Source of the DNA: Actinoplanes missouriensis 431
GTDB lineage: Bacteria; Actinomycetota; Actinomycetes; Mycobacteriales; Micromonosporaceae
Length of the DNA: 64,000 nt
Reading direction: 5' to 3'
Assembly (NCBI RefSeq): GCF_000284295.1
Contig: NC_017093.1
Location: 7,564,001 to 7,628,000 of the forward strand
In this document: in pieces, positions 50,379-59,307 of the stretch
How the letters are laid out: every line of letters begins with the position of its first letter
Position numbering within the stretch: position 1 is the stretch's first letter
Notes under the pieces: model-generated
Told to the model about the DNA's origin: nothing
Database searches by the model: none
Seen by the model: only the letters and a program-made list of their open reading frames with translations
Translations under genes and position numbers: made by a program

Positions 50379-51783
50379 TCTGGACGAGATGTTCGCCGAC
50401 CTGAGCCGGGACGGCGACACGGTCCCGGTGGCGCCGGCCGAGGTGGCGCGGCGGCGCGGCGCCCGGCGCAGCCGCAACCGGGCCGTGGCCGCGGCACTCG
50501 CCACGCTACTGGTGATCACCGGTGTGGGCGCCGCCGCCTGGCAGCGCGGCCATCGGACCGAGCCGATCCTGCCGGCCACGCCGAACTCCCCGATCCGGGG
50601 CCTGGAACCCCTGGGAGAGCCGCTCGACCTCGGTGCCGACCGATACTGGAACCACCCGGTCCTCTCGCAGGGCCGGCTGTTCGCCGTCTCCGTGCCGGCC
50701 GGCGCGGGCGTCGACGGCCGCGCGAACCGTGGCGTGGCGGCCGACGAGCGGACCGGTGACATCCTCTGGAGCACCCCGGACGAACTGGGCGGCACCGACA
50801 TCCCGGTCCCGATCGCGGGCACCGTGCTCCTGCGCGAGGCCGCGACCCGGCCCGTCATGCACCTGCTCGACCCGGCCACCGGCGCGGAACACTGGTCGCT
50901 GGTCCACGAGCTCGACGACGATCTGGTCGTCCACCCCGATGTGCTGGTGCGGGTGCACGCCGCCGACGGACTCACCGAGGGCCTCGACATGCGCACCGGC
51001 GAGCGGCTCTGGTCGGCGCCGGGCGGCGCCGACCGTCCCAGGTTCACCGCGGGCATTGACGCCGGGTCCGGGAGACAGAGCTGGGGCCTGAGCAACAACC
51101 AGCCGTTCAGCGACGGATACATGTTCCAGCAGTTGACGAGCGGCCGGATGCTGATCCGGGACGTCCGTACCGGGGAGGTGCGCAACCGCATCGCCAAGGT
51201 CCTCAACAGCCAGAGCGGGCTCACCACGGTGCACGACGGGATGGTGGTCTGGCCGGTCGGCGACGAGATCCGGACGGCCGTGCTCGGCGACGACGGCACG
51301 TCCCGGGTGATCCACACTCTCGAACCCGGCCGGGAGCCGCAGGACATCTTCGGGTGCGGGCCGGGCCGGATCTGTGTGAGCGACACCGAGTCCGCGCTGG
51401 TGGCGGTCGACGTCGCCTCGGCACGGGTGCTCTGGACGGCACCGGGAGGCAACACTTTCGGCGGCGGCAGTGCCCGGGCCGGCCGGACGCTCACCACCGG
51501 CACCCGGGGATCGGCACTGCGCGACGAGACCGGCCGTGTGCTCTTCCAGGGGTCGGAACTCGGCTGGGTCGACGACGGGAACCTGCTCGTCTTCCAAGTG
51601 GAACGGGACAGCCCCCGGGTGACGGCCGTCGCGGTGTCGGCCGTGGACGGCACGCGGACCGTCCTGGGCGAGGTCCCCGGCGGCGCGGTGCGGCCCGGCG
51701 CCGGCGCCAACTGCGCGTGGAGCACCACGACGCTGGTCTGTGTCGACGAGTCCCGGCTGATCCGTTACCGGTTCACCCGCTGA
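50368..51783 (+). CDS. Membrane-anchored PQQ-like propeller protein, probable anti-sigma factor (copy B)
   Basis: 471 aa with the same plan as copy A: cytosolic 1-38 (PADLDEMFADLSRDGDTVPV), membrane helix about 40-57, and an outer part beginning TEPILPAT like copy A's AEPILPAT. Repeat ends include GDILWST, GAEHWSL, GERLWSA and ARVLWTA. The ectodomain has drifted much more than the sigma factors and the first 60 residues, as expected if the two sense different signals. Its stop directly abuts the stop of the opposing amidohydrolase gene. Confidence 0.82.
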   Translation: MPADLDEMFADLSRDGDTVPVAPAEVARRRGARRSRNRAVAAALATLLVITGVGAAAWQRGHRTEPILPATPNSPIRGLEPLGEPLDLGADRYWNHPVLSQGRLFAVSVPAGAGVDGRANRGVAADERTGDILWSTPDELGGTDIPVPIAGTVLLREAATRPVMHLLDPATGAEHWSLVHELDDDLVVHPDVLVRVHAADGLTEGLDMRTGERLWSAPGGADRPRFTAGIDAGSGRQSWGLSNNQPFSDGYMFQQLTSGRMLIRDVRTGEVRNRIAKVLNSQSGLTTVHDGMVVWPVGDEIRTAVLGDDGTSRVIHTLEPGREPQDIFGCGPGRICVSDTESALVAVDVASARVLWTAPGGNTFGGGSARAGRTLTTGTRGSALRDETGRVLFQGSELGWVDDGNLLVFQVERDSPRVTAVAVSAVDGTRTVLGEVPGGAVRPGAGANCAWSTTTLVCVDESRLIRYRFTR

Positions 51784-52860
51784 TCATTTGATGACGGCGC
51801 CGCGCAGGACGATCCGGCGCGGCGCCTTCACCACGCGCAGGTCGGCGCGGGGGTCGGCGTCGTAGACCACCAGGTCGGCCAGGCCACCCTCGACCAGCCC
51901 GGGGAAGCCCAGCCACTCCCGGGCCTTCCAGGACGCCGAGGCCAGCACGTCCGCCGCCGGGATGCCGGCCTCGTGCAGGTAGAGCATCTCGTCGGCGGCC
52001 AGCCCGTGCCGGATGCCACCACCGGCGTCGGTGCCCACGTAGATCGGGACGCCGGCCTCGTGCGCGGCCAGCACCACGGACGGGAACCGGTCCCGTAGGT
52101 GGATCATGTGGTCCGCGTACCCGTCGAACTTGCCCCGCGCCGAGTCGGCGATCTTGCCGAAGGTCCGAATGTTGATCATCGTGGGCACCAGGGCGGTCCC
52201 CCGCCGGGCCATCTCGTCGATCAGATCGAGGCTGAGACCGGTGCCGTGCTCGACCGAGTCCACCCCGGCCCGCACCATGATCTCCACGCCCTCCTCGGAG
52301 AACGTGTGCACCGCCGCCCGGGCGCCGGCCGCGTGCGCCGCCTCCACCGCTGCCGCCATGGTCGCTGCGTCCCAGCTCGGCGCCAGGTCACCGACCTCCC
52401 GGTCGATCCAGTCGCCGACCAGCTTCACCCAGCCGGTGCCGGCCTTGGCCTGCGCGGTCACCACGGCGGCCACCTCGTCACCGGCCACCTCGACACCGAT
52501 GTCCCGCAGGTACCGCCGGGGCGCGGCCACGTGCCGCCCGGCCCGCGCGAGGCGCGGCACGCCCGGTTCGTCATCCAATTCCGGGTACGGGTACGGCGAA
52601 CCCGCGTCCCGCAGCGCCAGAACTCCCGCGTCCCGGTCGATCACCGCCAGTTCACGGGCCTGGTCGACGCTCTCGATCGGCTTCGCGCCGTACGCGATCC
52701 CGAGATGGCAGTGCGCATCGACCAGACCGGGCACGACGAACCCGCCGTCACTGATCGTCTCGGCCCCGGCCACCGGCTCGTAGGTGACCCGATCCCCCAC
52801 CAGCCACAGATCCCGGACCTCACCGTCGGGCAGAACCGTCCCGCGCACATGCAACGCCAT
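51784..52860 (-). CDS. Amidohydrolase-family metal-dependent hydrolase
   Basis: 358 aa. Metal ligands: His50 and His52 in DAHCHLG, a Lys in GWVKLVGDW that may be carbamylated, His in AAVHTFSEEG, His in SVEHGTGL, Asp in GTDAGGGI. Closest in type to imidazolonepropionase/prolidase-like members of the superfamily; substrate unknown. Located between the sigma cassette (zero gap) and a Uma2 gene. Confidence 0.9.
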   Translation of the reverse strand: MALHVRGTVLPDGEVRDLWLVGDRVTYEPVAGAETISDGGFVVPGLVDAHCHLGIAYGAKPIESVDQARELAVIDRDAGVLALRDAGSPYPYPELDDEPGVPRLARAGRHVAAPRRYLRDIGVEVAGDEVAAVVTAQAKAGTGWVKLVGDWIDREVGDLAPSWDAATMAAAVEAAHAAGARAAVHTFSEEGVEIMVRAGVDSVEHGTGLSLDLIDEMARRGTALVPTMINIRTFGKIADSARGKFDGYADHMIHLRDRFPSVVLAAHEAGVPIYVGTDAGGGIRHGLAADEMLYLHEAGIPAADVLASASWKAREWLGFPGLVEGGLADLVVYDADPRADLRVVKAPRRIVLRGAVIK

Positions 52861-52872
52861 AGGACAGTCCTA
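52860..52872. promoter_or_regulatory. Palindrome at the amidohydrolase start
   Basis: TAGGACAGTCCTA is a 6-nt inverted repeat with one central base that touches the start codon. Could be an operator or chance. Confidence 0.25.
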
Positions 52873-52885
52873 CCTGATCAACCGT

Positions 52886-53488
52886 TCAGTTGTCCGGCCG
52901 GGCCACCGCACGAATCCGGTCCCGCCGTCGCGTCCATGCCGGAAGGTCGAGCGTGATCCGCCACGGCCGATCGACCGTGACCAGCTCATCGGTCTCAAGC
53001 AGCTGCTGGTAGTCCCCGCCGGGACCGAGCGCGAACTGCGTGAGCGTCACGCGCTCGGCCAGCGGGTCGACGATCCAGTAGTTCCGGATGCCGACGTAGG
53101 CGTACTTCTTGAGCTTGCCGTCGCGGTCGTACTTCTTCGACGACTCCGAGACAACCTCGACGACGAGCGGCACGTCGCCCGGCTTGACCGGCGACTTGCC
53201 CGCGCCCTCTTCGCGGATCAGCACCACGTCGGGGTGAAGCTCATTGCGCCGGTCCAGCAGAACCGCCTGTTCGCCGTTGACAAGCACGTCCTCCGGACAG
53301 TGCTCCTCTGCCGCAACAGTGATCCTGTGCGCGATGAACTGATGGATGGGCAGGGCGAGGGGGGACAAAACGAGCCTTCCGTCGATCAACTCGTAGCGGA
53401 GATCCTCGGGAAGGTCCGCGATGTCGTCGACGGTCAGGTCGTCTCGCTTCAGCAACTCCTCGACATCGGCGTGCAGGGCGATGCTCAT
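52886..53488 (-). CDS. Uma2-family PD-(D/E)XK endonuclease-like protein
   Basis: 200 aa. Uma2/DUF820 pattern: DLPEDLRYELIDGRLVLSP, LHPDVVLIREE, VPLVVEVVSESSKKYDRDGK, YWIVDPLAERV. The Asp, Glu and Lys would form the nuclease site. Biological role unknown; such genes are multi-copy in actinobacteria. ATG 53488 with GGAGGAGG upstream is preferred over the ATG 53518. Confidence 0.88.
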   Translation of the reverse strand: MSIALHADVEELLKRDDLTVDDIADLPEDLRYELIDGRLVLSPLALPIHQFIAHRITVAAEEHCPEDVLVNGEQAVLLDRRNELHPDVVLIREEGAGKSPVKPGDVPLVVEVVSESSKKYDRDGKLKKYAYVGIRNYWIVDPLAERVTLTQFALGPGGDYQQLLETDELVTVDRPWRITLDLPAWTRRRDRIRAVARPDN

Positions 53489-53569
53489 CGACGCCTCCTC
53501 CATGGGATTCACCCCCACAGTACTAGTCGCTGAGCACCTAGCGCCATGCCACCATTGAGCGATTACCGC

Positions 53570-55123
53570 CTAGCGATTGTCGTCCTTCGGCTTGTTCAGC
53601 TTGTTGAAGTCGAGTTTCGGCAGCTTGAAGCCGGGCGGCATGCCGCCTCCGCCCAGCGCGTTCGGGTCCAGGCCCGGCGGCAGCTGGGGCATCCCGCCCG
53701 GGAAGCCGGCCGGCATCCCGCCGCCGGCGCCGCCCACGCGGGGACGGTTGCCGCCCTTGGTGCCCTTGCGCTTGTTCTTCGGGCTCTTCGTCGCTTTCCG
53801 GCGGGTGCCGGGCAGGCCCATCATGCCGCTCATCTGCTTCATCATCTTCTGCGCGTCGGCGAAGCGGTTGAGCAGCTGGTTCACGTCCATCACGGTGACG
53901 CCGGAGCCGTTCGCGATGCGCACGCGGCGCGACGCGTTGATGATTTTCGGCGTGGTGCGCTCCTGCGGCGTCATCGAGCGGATGATCGCGGTCACCCGGT
54001 CGAAGTGGCTGTCGTCGAGCTCGGCCAGTTGATCCTTCATCTGGCCCATGCCCGGCATCATGCCGAGGATGTTGGCGATCGGGCCCATCCGCCGGACCGC
54101 GATCAGCTGGTCCAGGAAGTCCTCCAGCGTGAACTGCTCGCCACCGAGCAGCTTGCTGGTCATCTTCTCCTTCTGATCCTCGTCGAACGCCGCCTCTGCG
54201 GTCTCGATGAGGGTCAGAACGTCACCCATGCCGAGGATCCGGCTGGCCATCCGGTCCGGGTGGAAGACGTCGAAGTCCTCCAGTTTCTCACCGGTGGAGG
54301 CGAACAGGATGGGCTGGCCGGTGACGTGCCGGACGGAGAGCGCGGCGCCACCCCGGGCGTCGCCGTCGAGCTTGGAGAGAACCACGCCGGTGATGCCGAC
54401 GCCGTCGCGGAACGCCTCGGCGGTCTGCACCGCGTCCTGGCCGACCATCGCGTCGATGACGAAGATGACCTCGTCCGGGTCGACCGCGGCGCGGATGTCG
54501 GCGGCCTGCTGCATCATCTCGGCGTCGATGCCGAGGCGGCCGGCGGTGTCGACGATGACGATGTCCTTCGCCGTCCGCCGGGCGTGCTCGATCGAGTCCT
54601 TGGCGACCTGCACCGGGTCGCCGACGCCGTTGCCGGGCTGCGGAGCGTAGACGTCCACCCCGGCACGGCCGGCCAGGACCTGGAGCTGGTTCACCGCGTT
54701 CGGCCGCTGGAGGTCGGCGGCGACGAGCAGCGGCTGGTGGCCCTGCGACTTGAGCCAGCGGGACAGCTTGCCGGCCAGCGTCGTCTTACCGGAACCCTGG
54801 AGACCGGCCAGCATGATCACGGTAGGCGGCTGTTTCGCCAGCTGCAGGCGCCGGCCCTCGCCACCGAGGATGGTGATGAGCTCCTCGTGGACGATCTTGA
54901 TGATCTGCTGCGCGGGGTTGAGCGCCTGGGAGACCTCGGCGCCGCGCGCCCGCTCCTTGAGGCTGGCGATGAACGCCTTGACCACCGGCAGCGCGACGTC
55001 CGCCTCCAGCAGCGCGAGACGGATCTCGCGCGCGGTGGCGTCGATGTCGGCGTCGGTGAGCCGGCCCTTGCCGCGGAGCTTGGTGAAGATCCCGGACAGG
55101 CGGTCACTCAAGGTGTCAAACAC
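53570..55123 (-). CDS. ffh: Signal recognition particle protein Ffh (SRP54)
   Basis: 517 aa. N domain (1-85), GTPase G domain with GLQGSGKTT, DLQRPNAVNQL and DTAGRLGID, and a Met-rich M domain (MGMMPGMGQMKDQL-like, about 325-430) that binds 4.5S RNA and signal peptides. The C-terminal ~90 residues are Gly/Pro-rich and basic. A TAGGCT (TANNNT) lies about 37 nt upstream. Single gene. Confidence 0.97.
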   Translation of the reverse strand: MFDTLSDRLSGIFTKLRGKGRLTDADIDATAREIRLALLEADVALPVVKAFIASLKERARGAEVSQALNPAQQIIKIVHEELITILGGEGRRLQLAKQPPTVIMLAGLQGSGKTTLAGKLSRWLKSQGHQPLLVAADLQRPNAVNQLQVLAGRAGVDVYAPQPGNGVGDPVQVAKDSIEHARRTAKDIVIVDTAGRLGIDAEMMQQAADIRAAVDPDEVIFVIDAMVGQDAVQTAEAFRDGVGITGVVLSKLDGDARGGAALSVRHVTGQPILFASTGEKLEDFDVFHPDRMASRILGMGDVLTLIETAEAAFDEDQKEKMTSKLLGGEQFTLEDFLDQLIAVRRMGPIANILGMMPGMGQMKDQLAELDDSHFDRVTAIIRSMTPQERTTPKIINASRRVRIANGSGVTVMDVNQLLNRFADAQKMMKQMSGMMGLPGTRRKATKSPKNKRKGTKGGNRPRVGGAGGGMPAGFPGGMPQLPPGLDPNALGGGGMPPGFKLPKLDFNKLNKPKDDNR

Positions 55124-55185
55124 GGATCGACTTCCCGTTGGCTAGGTGTTGGCGTTGCCGCAAGCCTAACCGCACCGCTCACCGC

Positions 55186-55416
55186 TCACCGGTTCCGCAT
55201 GCGGTACGTCCGCGCCGCCGCCTCGATCCGCCGCTGGGTGCGGGTGCCGGGCGCCAGCGAACGCTTGAGCCGGCTGTAGAGGAACGCCCCGCCGCCGACC
55301 ACGAGAGCGCCCACGATCAGGTAGTACAGGAAGCCGCCGAGCAGTGAGCTGACCACCCAGCCCACCACGATCACCCCGGCGATCAGCGCTGCCAGAAACG
55401 CCACTGCCTTACCCAT
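55186..55416 (-). CDS. Small two-helix membrane protein
   Basis: 76 aa. MGKAVAFLAALIAGVIVVGW and LGGFLYYLIVGALVVGGGAF form two helices; the end is basic (RRIEAAARTYRMRNR). ATG 55416 with AGGAGG at good spacing; the frame to 55470 is not needed. Function unknown. Confidence 0.8.
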   Translation of the reverse strand: MGKAVAFLAALIAGVIVVGWVVSSLLGGFLYYLIVGALVVGGGAFLYSRLKRSLAPGTRTQRRIEAAARTYRMRNR

Positions 55417-55583
55417 CTCGGCCTCCTGCCGTAGTCGGATCGCGCCCTCCACGATGCAACCCCGAGGCAACCGCCCGCATCGGCCGTGACCCCGATCCGT
55501 TCCCCTAAGGGTGGGACCGCTCGCAAACGGTCACCCGGCACCCGCGAAAGGCGTATACCGCAGTTAAAGGGTGCAACTCCTGA

Positions 55584-55589
55584 TATAGA
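55584..55589 (+). promoter_or_regulatory. Possible -10 box of the Stealth operon
   Basis: TATAGA in an AT-rich patch, 65 nt before GTG 55655, with CAGTTA 17 nt upstream as a weak -35. Confidence 0.35.
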
Positions 55590-55654
55590 CCGCAACTTCC
55601 GTCTCGTTCGGTGCGTTAAGCGCGTCGGCGGACATGCGGCGAAAGGACCACGGC

Positions 55655-57382
55655 GTGACCCTGCGGCAGATCCTGCGGCTGACCCCCTGGTCGGTCCGGC
55701 GACGGATCTTCACGTCGGCCGAGCGACACCTGTTGCCCCGTGTCGCACCGGAACGGCGGCTGCGCGTAGCCCGTACCCTGATGCCTCTCGACGCCGCACC
55801 CGTGGCGGGCCACAGGCGCGGCACCCGGGCGCGAGTGAGCACCGACGCCGCGCCCGTCGCCGTCCGCCGGGAAAACCTGGACCGGGTCGTCCGGGCGTTC
55901 GACGCGGCCGGGATCGACTGGTTCCGGCTGCCGGCCTCCACACCCCTGCGCACCGCCGTCGCGGTGACCGAGAACGATCGCGACAGGGCACTCGCCCTGC
56001 TGCGCGAGCTGGCCCGCCGCGACCACGGCCGGCTCCGGACCGTGCTGCGGCCCGGCCGGCGCGCCGAACCCCGCGTCGTTGAGGTCTGCTGGCCGGTCAC
56101 CGATCCGGGTGCGAGCATGCTGCTCGGCGACGACTACGCGTGCGAGATCGAGTTCTGGCGGGCGAAGGGCGACCAGCTGATCGCGCCGCGCGGCAACCCG
56201 GTGGCCGACACGGTGCCGGCCGGCGAACCCGCGGTGATCGCACCCGAGACGGCCTTCGGACCGTTCAGCTCCCCCGACGACGTGACCGGTTACCGCACCC
56301 GCGCGGTCTTCACCGCCGTCGACCCGGACCGGATCGACTTCCCGATCGACGTGGTCTACACCTGGGTCGACGGCGACGACCCGGCCTGGCAGCGCCGCAA
56401 GGCCCGCGCCCTGGACGCCAACCCGTGGGTCGCCGGGGTCAACCCGCAGGCCACCAACGACTCCCGGTACACCAGCCGCGACGAGCTGCGCTACTCGCTG
56501 CGCTCGCTGCACTGCTTCGCGCCCTGGGTACGCCGGATCTTCCTGGTCACCGACGACCAGGCACCGGACTGGCTGGACCGCGACCACCCGCGGATCACGC
56601 TGGTCAGCCACCGGGAGATCTTCGGCGACACCGGCACGCTGCCGACGTTCAACTCGCAGGCGATCGAGTCCCGGCTGCACCGGATCCCCGGGCTCGCCGA
56701 GCATTTCCTCTACCTCAACGACGACGTGATCCTGGGCCGGCCGGTCACGCCCGACCTGTTCTTCACGCCGGGCGGGCTGACCAAGTTCTTCCCGTCCAAG
56801 GCCCAGGTCGACCTCACCCCGCACGCGCCCGGCGACCGGCCCGCCGACTCGGCCGCCAAGAACAACCGGCGGCTCATCGAGGAGGCCTTCGGCCGGGTGC
56901 TGACCCGCAAGATGAAGCACACCCCGCACCCGTCCCGGCGCAGCGTGATCGCCGAGATCGAGCAGCGGTTCGCCGGTCACGTGGCGTCGACCGCGGCACA
57001 CCAGTTCCGGCACCCGGACGACGTGTCGCTGCTCTCCTCGCTCCAGCAGTACTACGCGTACCTGACCGGGCGGGCCGCCAAGGGCCGGATCCGCTACCTC
57101 TACACCGACCTGGCCGAGCCGGTCACGCCGCTGCGGCTGGCCCGGCTGCTGCGCGAGCGCGACACCGACGCGTTCTGCCTGAACGACGTGGACACCGACA
57201 GCGCCGCGGTGGCCGACCAGGAAGCGCTGCTCGCCGACTTCCTTCCGCTGTACCTGCCGTTCGTCTCGCCTTTCGAGTCGCGCGGGCCACGCGCCGGGAC
57301 GGCTCCGGCCGCGCCGGCCATCGCCGCGCCGCGCCAACCGCTTCCGGGCCGCGACGACGTGGCGCTGCCGCCCGTCGCCTGA
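55655..57382 (+). CDS. Stealth-family capsular polysaccharide phosphotransferase
   Basis: 575 aa. The four Stealth regions can be seen: CR1 IDVVYTWVDGDDPAWQ (about 228), CR2 ELRYSLRSLHCFAPWVRRIF and LYLNDDVILG, CR3 AHQFRHPDDVSLLSSLQQYY, CR4 AFCLNDVDTD. The family transfers sugar-1-phosphates to build phosphoglycan surface polymers. The ~200-residue N-terminal part is extra and unassigned. GTG 55655 has AAAGGA 7 nt upstream; ATG 55634 is an alternative. A UDP-sugar dehydrogenase follows 21 nt later. Confidence 0.9.
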   Translation: MTLRQILRLTPWSVRRRIFTSAERHLLPRVAPERRLRVARTLMPLDAAPVAGHRRGTRARVSTDAAPVAVRRENLDRVVRAFDAAGIDWFRLPASTPLRTAVAVTENDRDRALALLRELARRDHGRLRTVLRPGRRAEPRVVEVCWPVTDPGASMLLGDDYACEIEFWRAKGDQLIAPRGNPVADTVPAGEPAVIAPETAFGPFSSPDDVTGYRTRAVFTAVDPDRIDFPIDVVYTWVDGDDPAWQRRKARALDANPWVAGVNPQATNDSRYTSRDELRYSLRSLHCFAPWVRRIFLVTDDQAPDWLDRDHPRITLVSHREIFGDTGTLPTFNSQAIESRLHRIPGLAEHFLYLNDDVILGRPVTPDLFFTPGGLTKFFPSKAQVDLTPHAPGDRPADSAAKNNRRLIEEAFGRVLTRKMKHTPHPSRRSVIAEIEQRFAGHVASTAAHQFRHPDDVSLLSSLQQYYAYLTGRAAKGRIRYLYTDLAEPVTPLRLARLLRERDTDAFCLNDVDTDSAAVADQEALLADFLPLYLPFVSPFESRGPRAGTAPAAPAIAAPRQPLPGRDDVALPPVA

Positions 57383-57403
57383 GCTTTTCTCAAGGAGATC
57401 CGC

Positions 57404-58666
57404 ATGAGCTACGACGTCGTCATCCTCGGACTCGGGTACGTCGGGCTGCCGCTCGCGCAGCAGGCCACCCGGGCCGGCCTCTCCGTCCTCGGCTTCGACG
57501 TCGACGAGACGGTGGTGCGCGCGCTCGGCGACGGCCGGTCCCACGTGGACGACCTCAGCGACGACGACGTGGCCGCGATGATCGCCGACGGCTTCCTGCC
57601 GACCACCGACGAGACGCTCATCGCGCAGGCGCGGACCGCGGTGATCTGCGTGCCCACCCCGCTCTCCGAGGGCGACGGGCCGGACCTGCGGGCGGTCCTC
57701 GGCGCGACCTCGGCGGTCGGGCGCAACCTGCGGCCCGGCATGCTGGTGGTGCTGGAGTCGACGACGTACCCGGGCACCACCGACGACGAGGTCCGCCCGC
57801 GGCTGGAGCAGCTCTCCGGGCTCACCGCCGGCATCGACTTCCACCTGGCGTTCTCCCCGGAGCGGATCGACCCGGGCAACGAGGTGTTCGGCGCGCACAA
57901 CACCCCGAAGGTGGTCGGCGGGTACACGCGGGGATGCACGGCGGCCGCGGCCGGCTTCTACGGCCGGTTCGTCGAGACGGTGGTCCAGACCCGCGGCACC
58001 CGTGAGGCGGAGACCGCGAAGCTGCTGGAGAACACGTACCGGCACGTCAACATCGCGCTGGTCAACGAGATGGCCCGGTTCTGCCACGAACTCGACATCG
58101 ACCTCTGGGACGTGATCCACGCGGCGTCCACGAAGCCCTTCGGCTTCCAGGCGTTCTATCCCGGCCCCGGCGTCGGCGGCCACTGCATCCCGATCGACCC
58201 GAACTACCTCTCCCACAACGTGCGCAGCAAGCTCGGCTATCCGTTCCGCTTCGTCGAGCTGGCGCAGGAGATCAACACCACCATGCCGGCCTATGTCGCC
58301 CGGCGAGCCCAGAATCTGCTCAACGCGGACGGCCAGGCGGTGCGCGGCGCGACGGTCCTGCTGCTCGGCATCACCTACAAGGCCAACATCGCCGACCAGC
58401 GCGAGTCCCCGGCCGCACCGCTCGCCCGCCAGCTGGCCGCCCTCGGCGCCACCGTCGCCTACCACGACCCGCACGTCCGCACCTGGGACATCAGCGGCGT
58501 CCCGGTCTCCCGCACCGACGACCTGGAGGGCGCGGCCGCCTCAGCCGACCTGGTGATCCTGGTCCAGAACCACCGCGAATACGACGCCGACCACCTGGCC
58601 CGCATCGCAAAACGCTTCTTCGACACCCGCGGCGTCACGACAGCACGCGAGGCCCACCGCCTCTGA
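57404..58666 (+). CDS. UDP-sugar (UDP-GlcNAc/ManNAc-type) 6-dehydrogenase
   Basis: 420 aa. NAD-binding GLGYVGLPLAQQATRAG, VCVPTPLSEGDGPDL-like segment, ESTTYPGTTDDEV, catalytic Cys261 in GGHCIPIDPNYL, and C-terminal GITYKANIADQRESPA. These match the WbpA/WecC branch that makes UDP-N-acetyl-hexosaminuronic acids, rather than plain UDP-glucose dehydrogenase. Cytosolic; provides acidic sugar for a surface glycan. AAGGAG lies upstream of ATG 57404. Confidence 0.93.
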   Translation: MSYDVVILGLGYVGLPLAQQATRAGLSVLGFDVDETVVRALGDGRSHVDDLSDDDVAAMIADGFLPTTDETLIAQARTAVICVPTPLSEGDGPDLRAVLGATSAVGRNLRPGMLVVLESTTYPGTTDDEVRPRLEQLSGLTAGIDFHLAFSPERIDPGNEVFGAHNTPKVVGGYTRGCTAAAAGFYGRFVETVVQTRGTREAETAKLLENTYRHVNIALVNEMARFCHELDIDLWDVIHAASTKPFGFQAFYPGPGVGGHCIPIDPNYLSHNVRSKLGYPFRFVELAQEINTTMPAYVARRAQNLLNADGQAVRGATVLLLGITYKANIADQRESPAAPLARQLAALGATVAYHDPHVRTWDISGVPVSRTDDLEGAAASADLVILVQNHREYDADHLARIAKRFFDTRGVTTAREAHRL

Positions 58667-58780
58667 GCTTTCCCGGGTACGCCTCGGCACCTCCCACAGC
58701 CGCACCCACCCCGTCCCGGGGAGTCCGGACGCGGCGCGCTGCCACGCCATCTCTCCGGCGCGCCGCCGGCCCCGTGCCCT

Positions 58781-58836
58781 CCCGAGCGCCCGAGCGCCCG
58801 AGTTCCCGAGCTCCCGAGTTCCCGAGTTCCCGAGCG
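58781..58836. repeat. Seven tandem copies of an octamer
   Basis: CCCGAGNN repeated seven times without gaps: CCCGAGCG, CCCGAGCG, CCCGAGTT, CCCGAGCT, CCCGAGTT, CCCGAGTT, CCCGAGCG. Confidence 0.9.
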
Positions 58837-58908
58837 CCGACGTGCGGCCGCGCCGACACTGTGGACCGGCCGGTCCGGCCGGCTCTCAGCGTTGTCCGAG
58901 CACGCCGC

Positions 58909-58960
58909 CGACAGCACTGTTAACCAGCTCGTGCCGCCCGGCTGGTCAACAGTGCTGTCG
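58909..58960. terminator. 20-bp-stem hairpin
   Basis: Arm 58909-58928 pairs with arm 58941-58960 with a single A-C mismatch (G-U on the minus strand) around a 12-nt loop; the core of each arm is CAGCACTGTT / AACAGTGCTG. On the plus strand it is followed by CGCACCCGTTTTG. Could terminate the dehydrogenase transcript or be the relic of a small element. Confidence 0.5.
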
Positions 58961-59050
58961 CGCACCCGTTTTGTCCGCGCTGAGCGCCAGCCGCCATCGG
59001 CGTTTCCAACATCTGCCGTCGGCGTTTCCAAGATCTGCGAACCCGGGGCT

Positions 59051-59140
59051 CGCAAGTCGCAACTCGGGACGCAAGACGCAACCCGGGACCGCAAGTCGCA
59101 ACCCGGGACCGTAAGACGCAACCCGGGACCGTAAGACGCA
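59051..59140. repeat. 20-bp tandem repeat, about 4.5 copies
   Basis: Unit CGCAAGACGCAACCCGGGAC. Copies begin at 59051, 59071 (one base short), 59090, 59110 and a partial at 59130. No spacers. Confidence 0.9.
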
Positions 59141-59225
59141 CGCCAGTTCCGCACGCAACGTGGTCGCCGGGCGGGCGTGTCGATTTCTACCGCCGTGGCC
59201 GCTGGTTTCGCCTGTGAAGGGGCGA

Positions 59226-59307
59226 TCACCGCACACGTTGGCCGTTCGTGTGCTCTCACCACTCCTATAGCGGTGACCAGCGCACACAATCGCATTGTGT
59301 GTGCGCT
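59226..59307. other. Nested hairpins around an AT-rich CTATAG
   Basis: TCACCGC (59226-59232) pairs with GCGGTGA (59270-59276); inside it GCACACG (59231-59237) can pair with CGTGTGC (59247-59253). A separate hairpin AGCGCACACAAT-cgc-ATTGTGTGTGCGCT follows (59279-59307, 2-nt bulge). Might be a small RNA or a regulatory site; no family recognised. Confidence 0.35.

Noticed and set aside
55616..58474. 952-codon minus-strand open frame opposite the Stealth and dehydrogenase genes
   Set aside because: High-G+C shadow frame; composition dominated by Arg/Val/Gly/Asp, no motifs, and both opposite-strand genes are clear.
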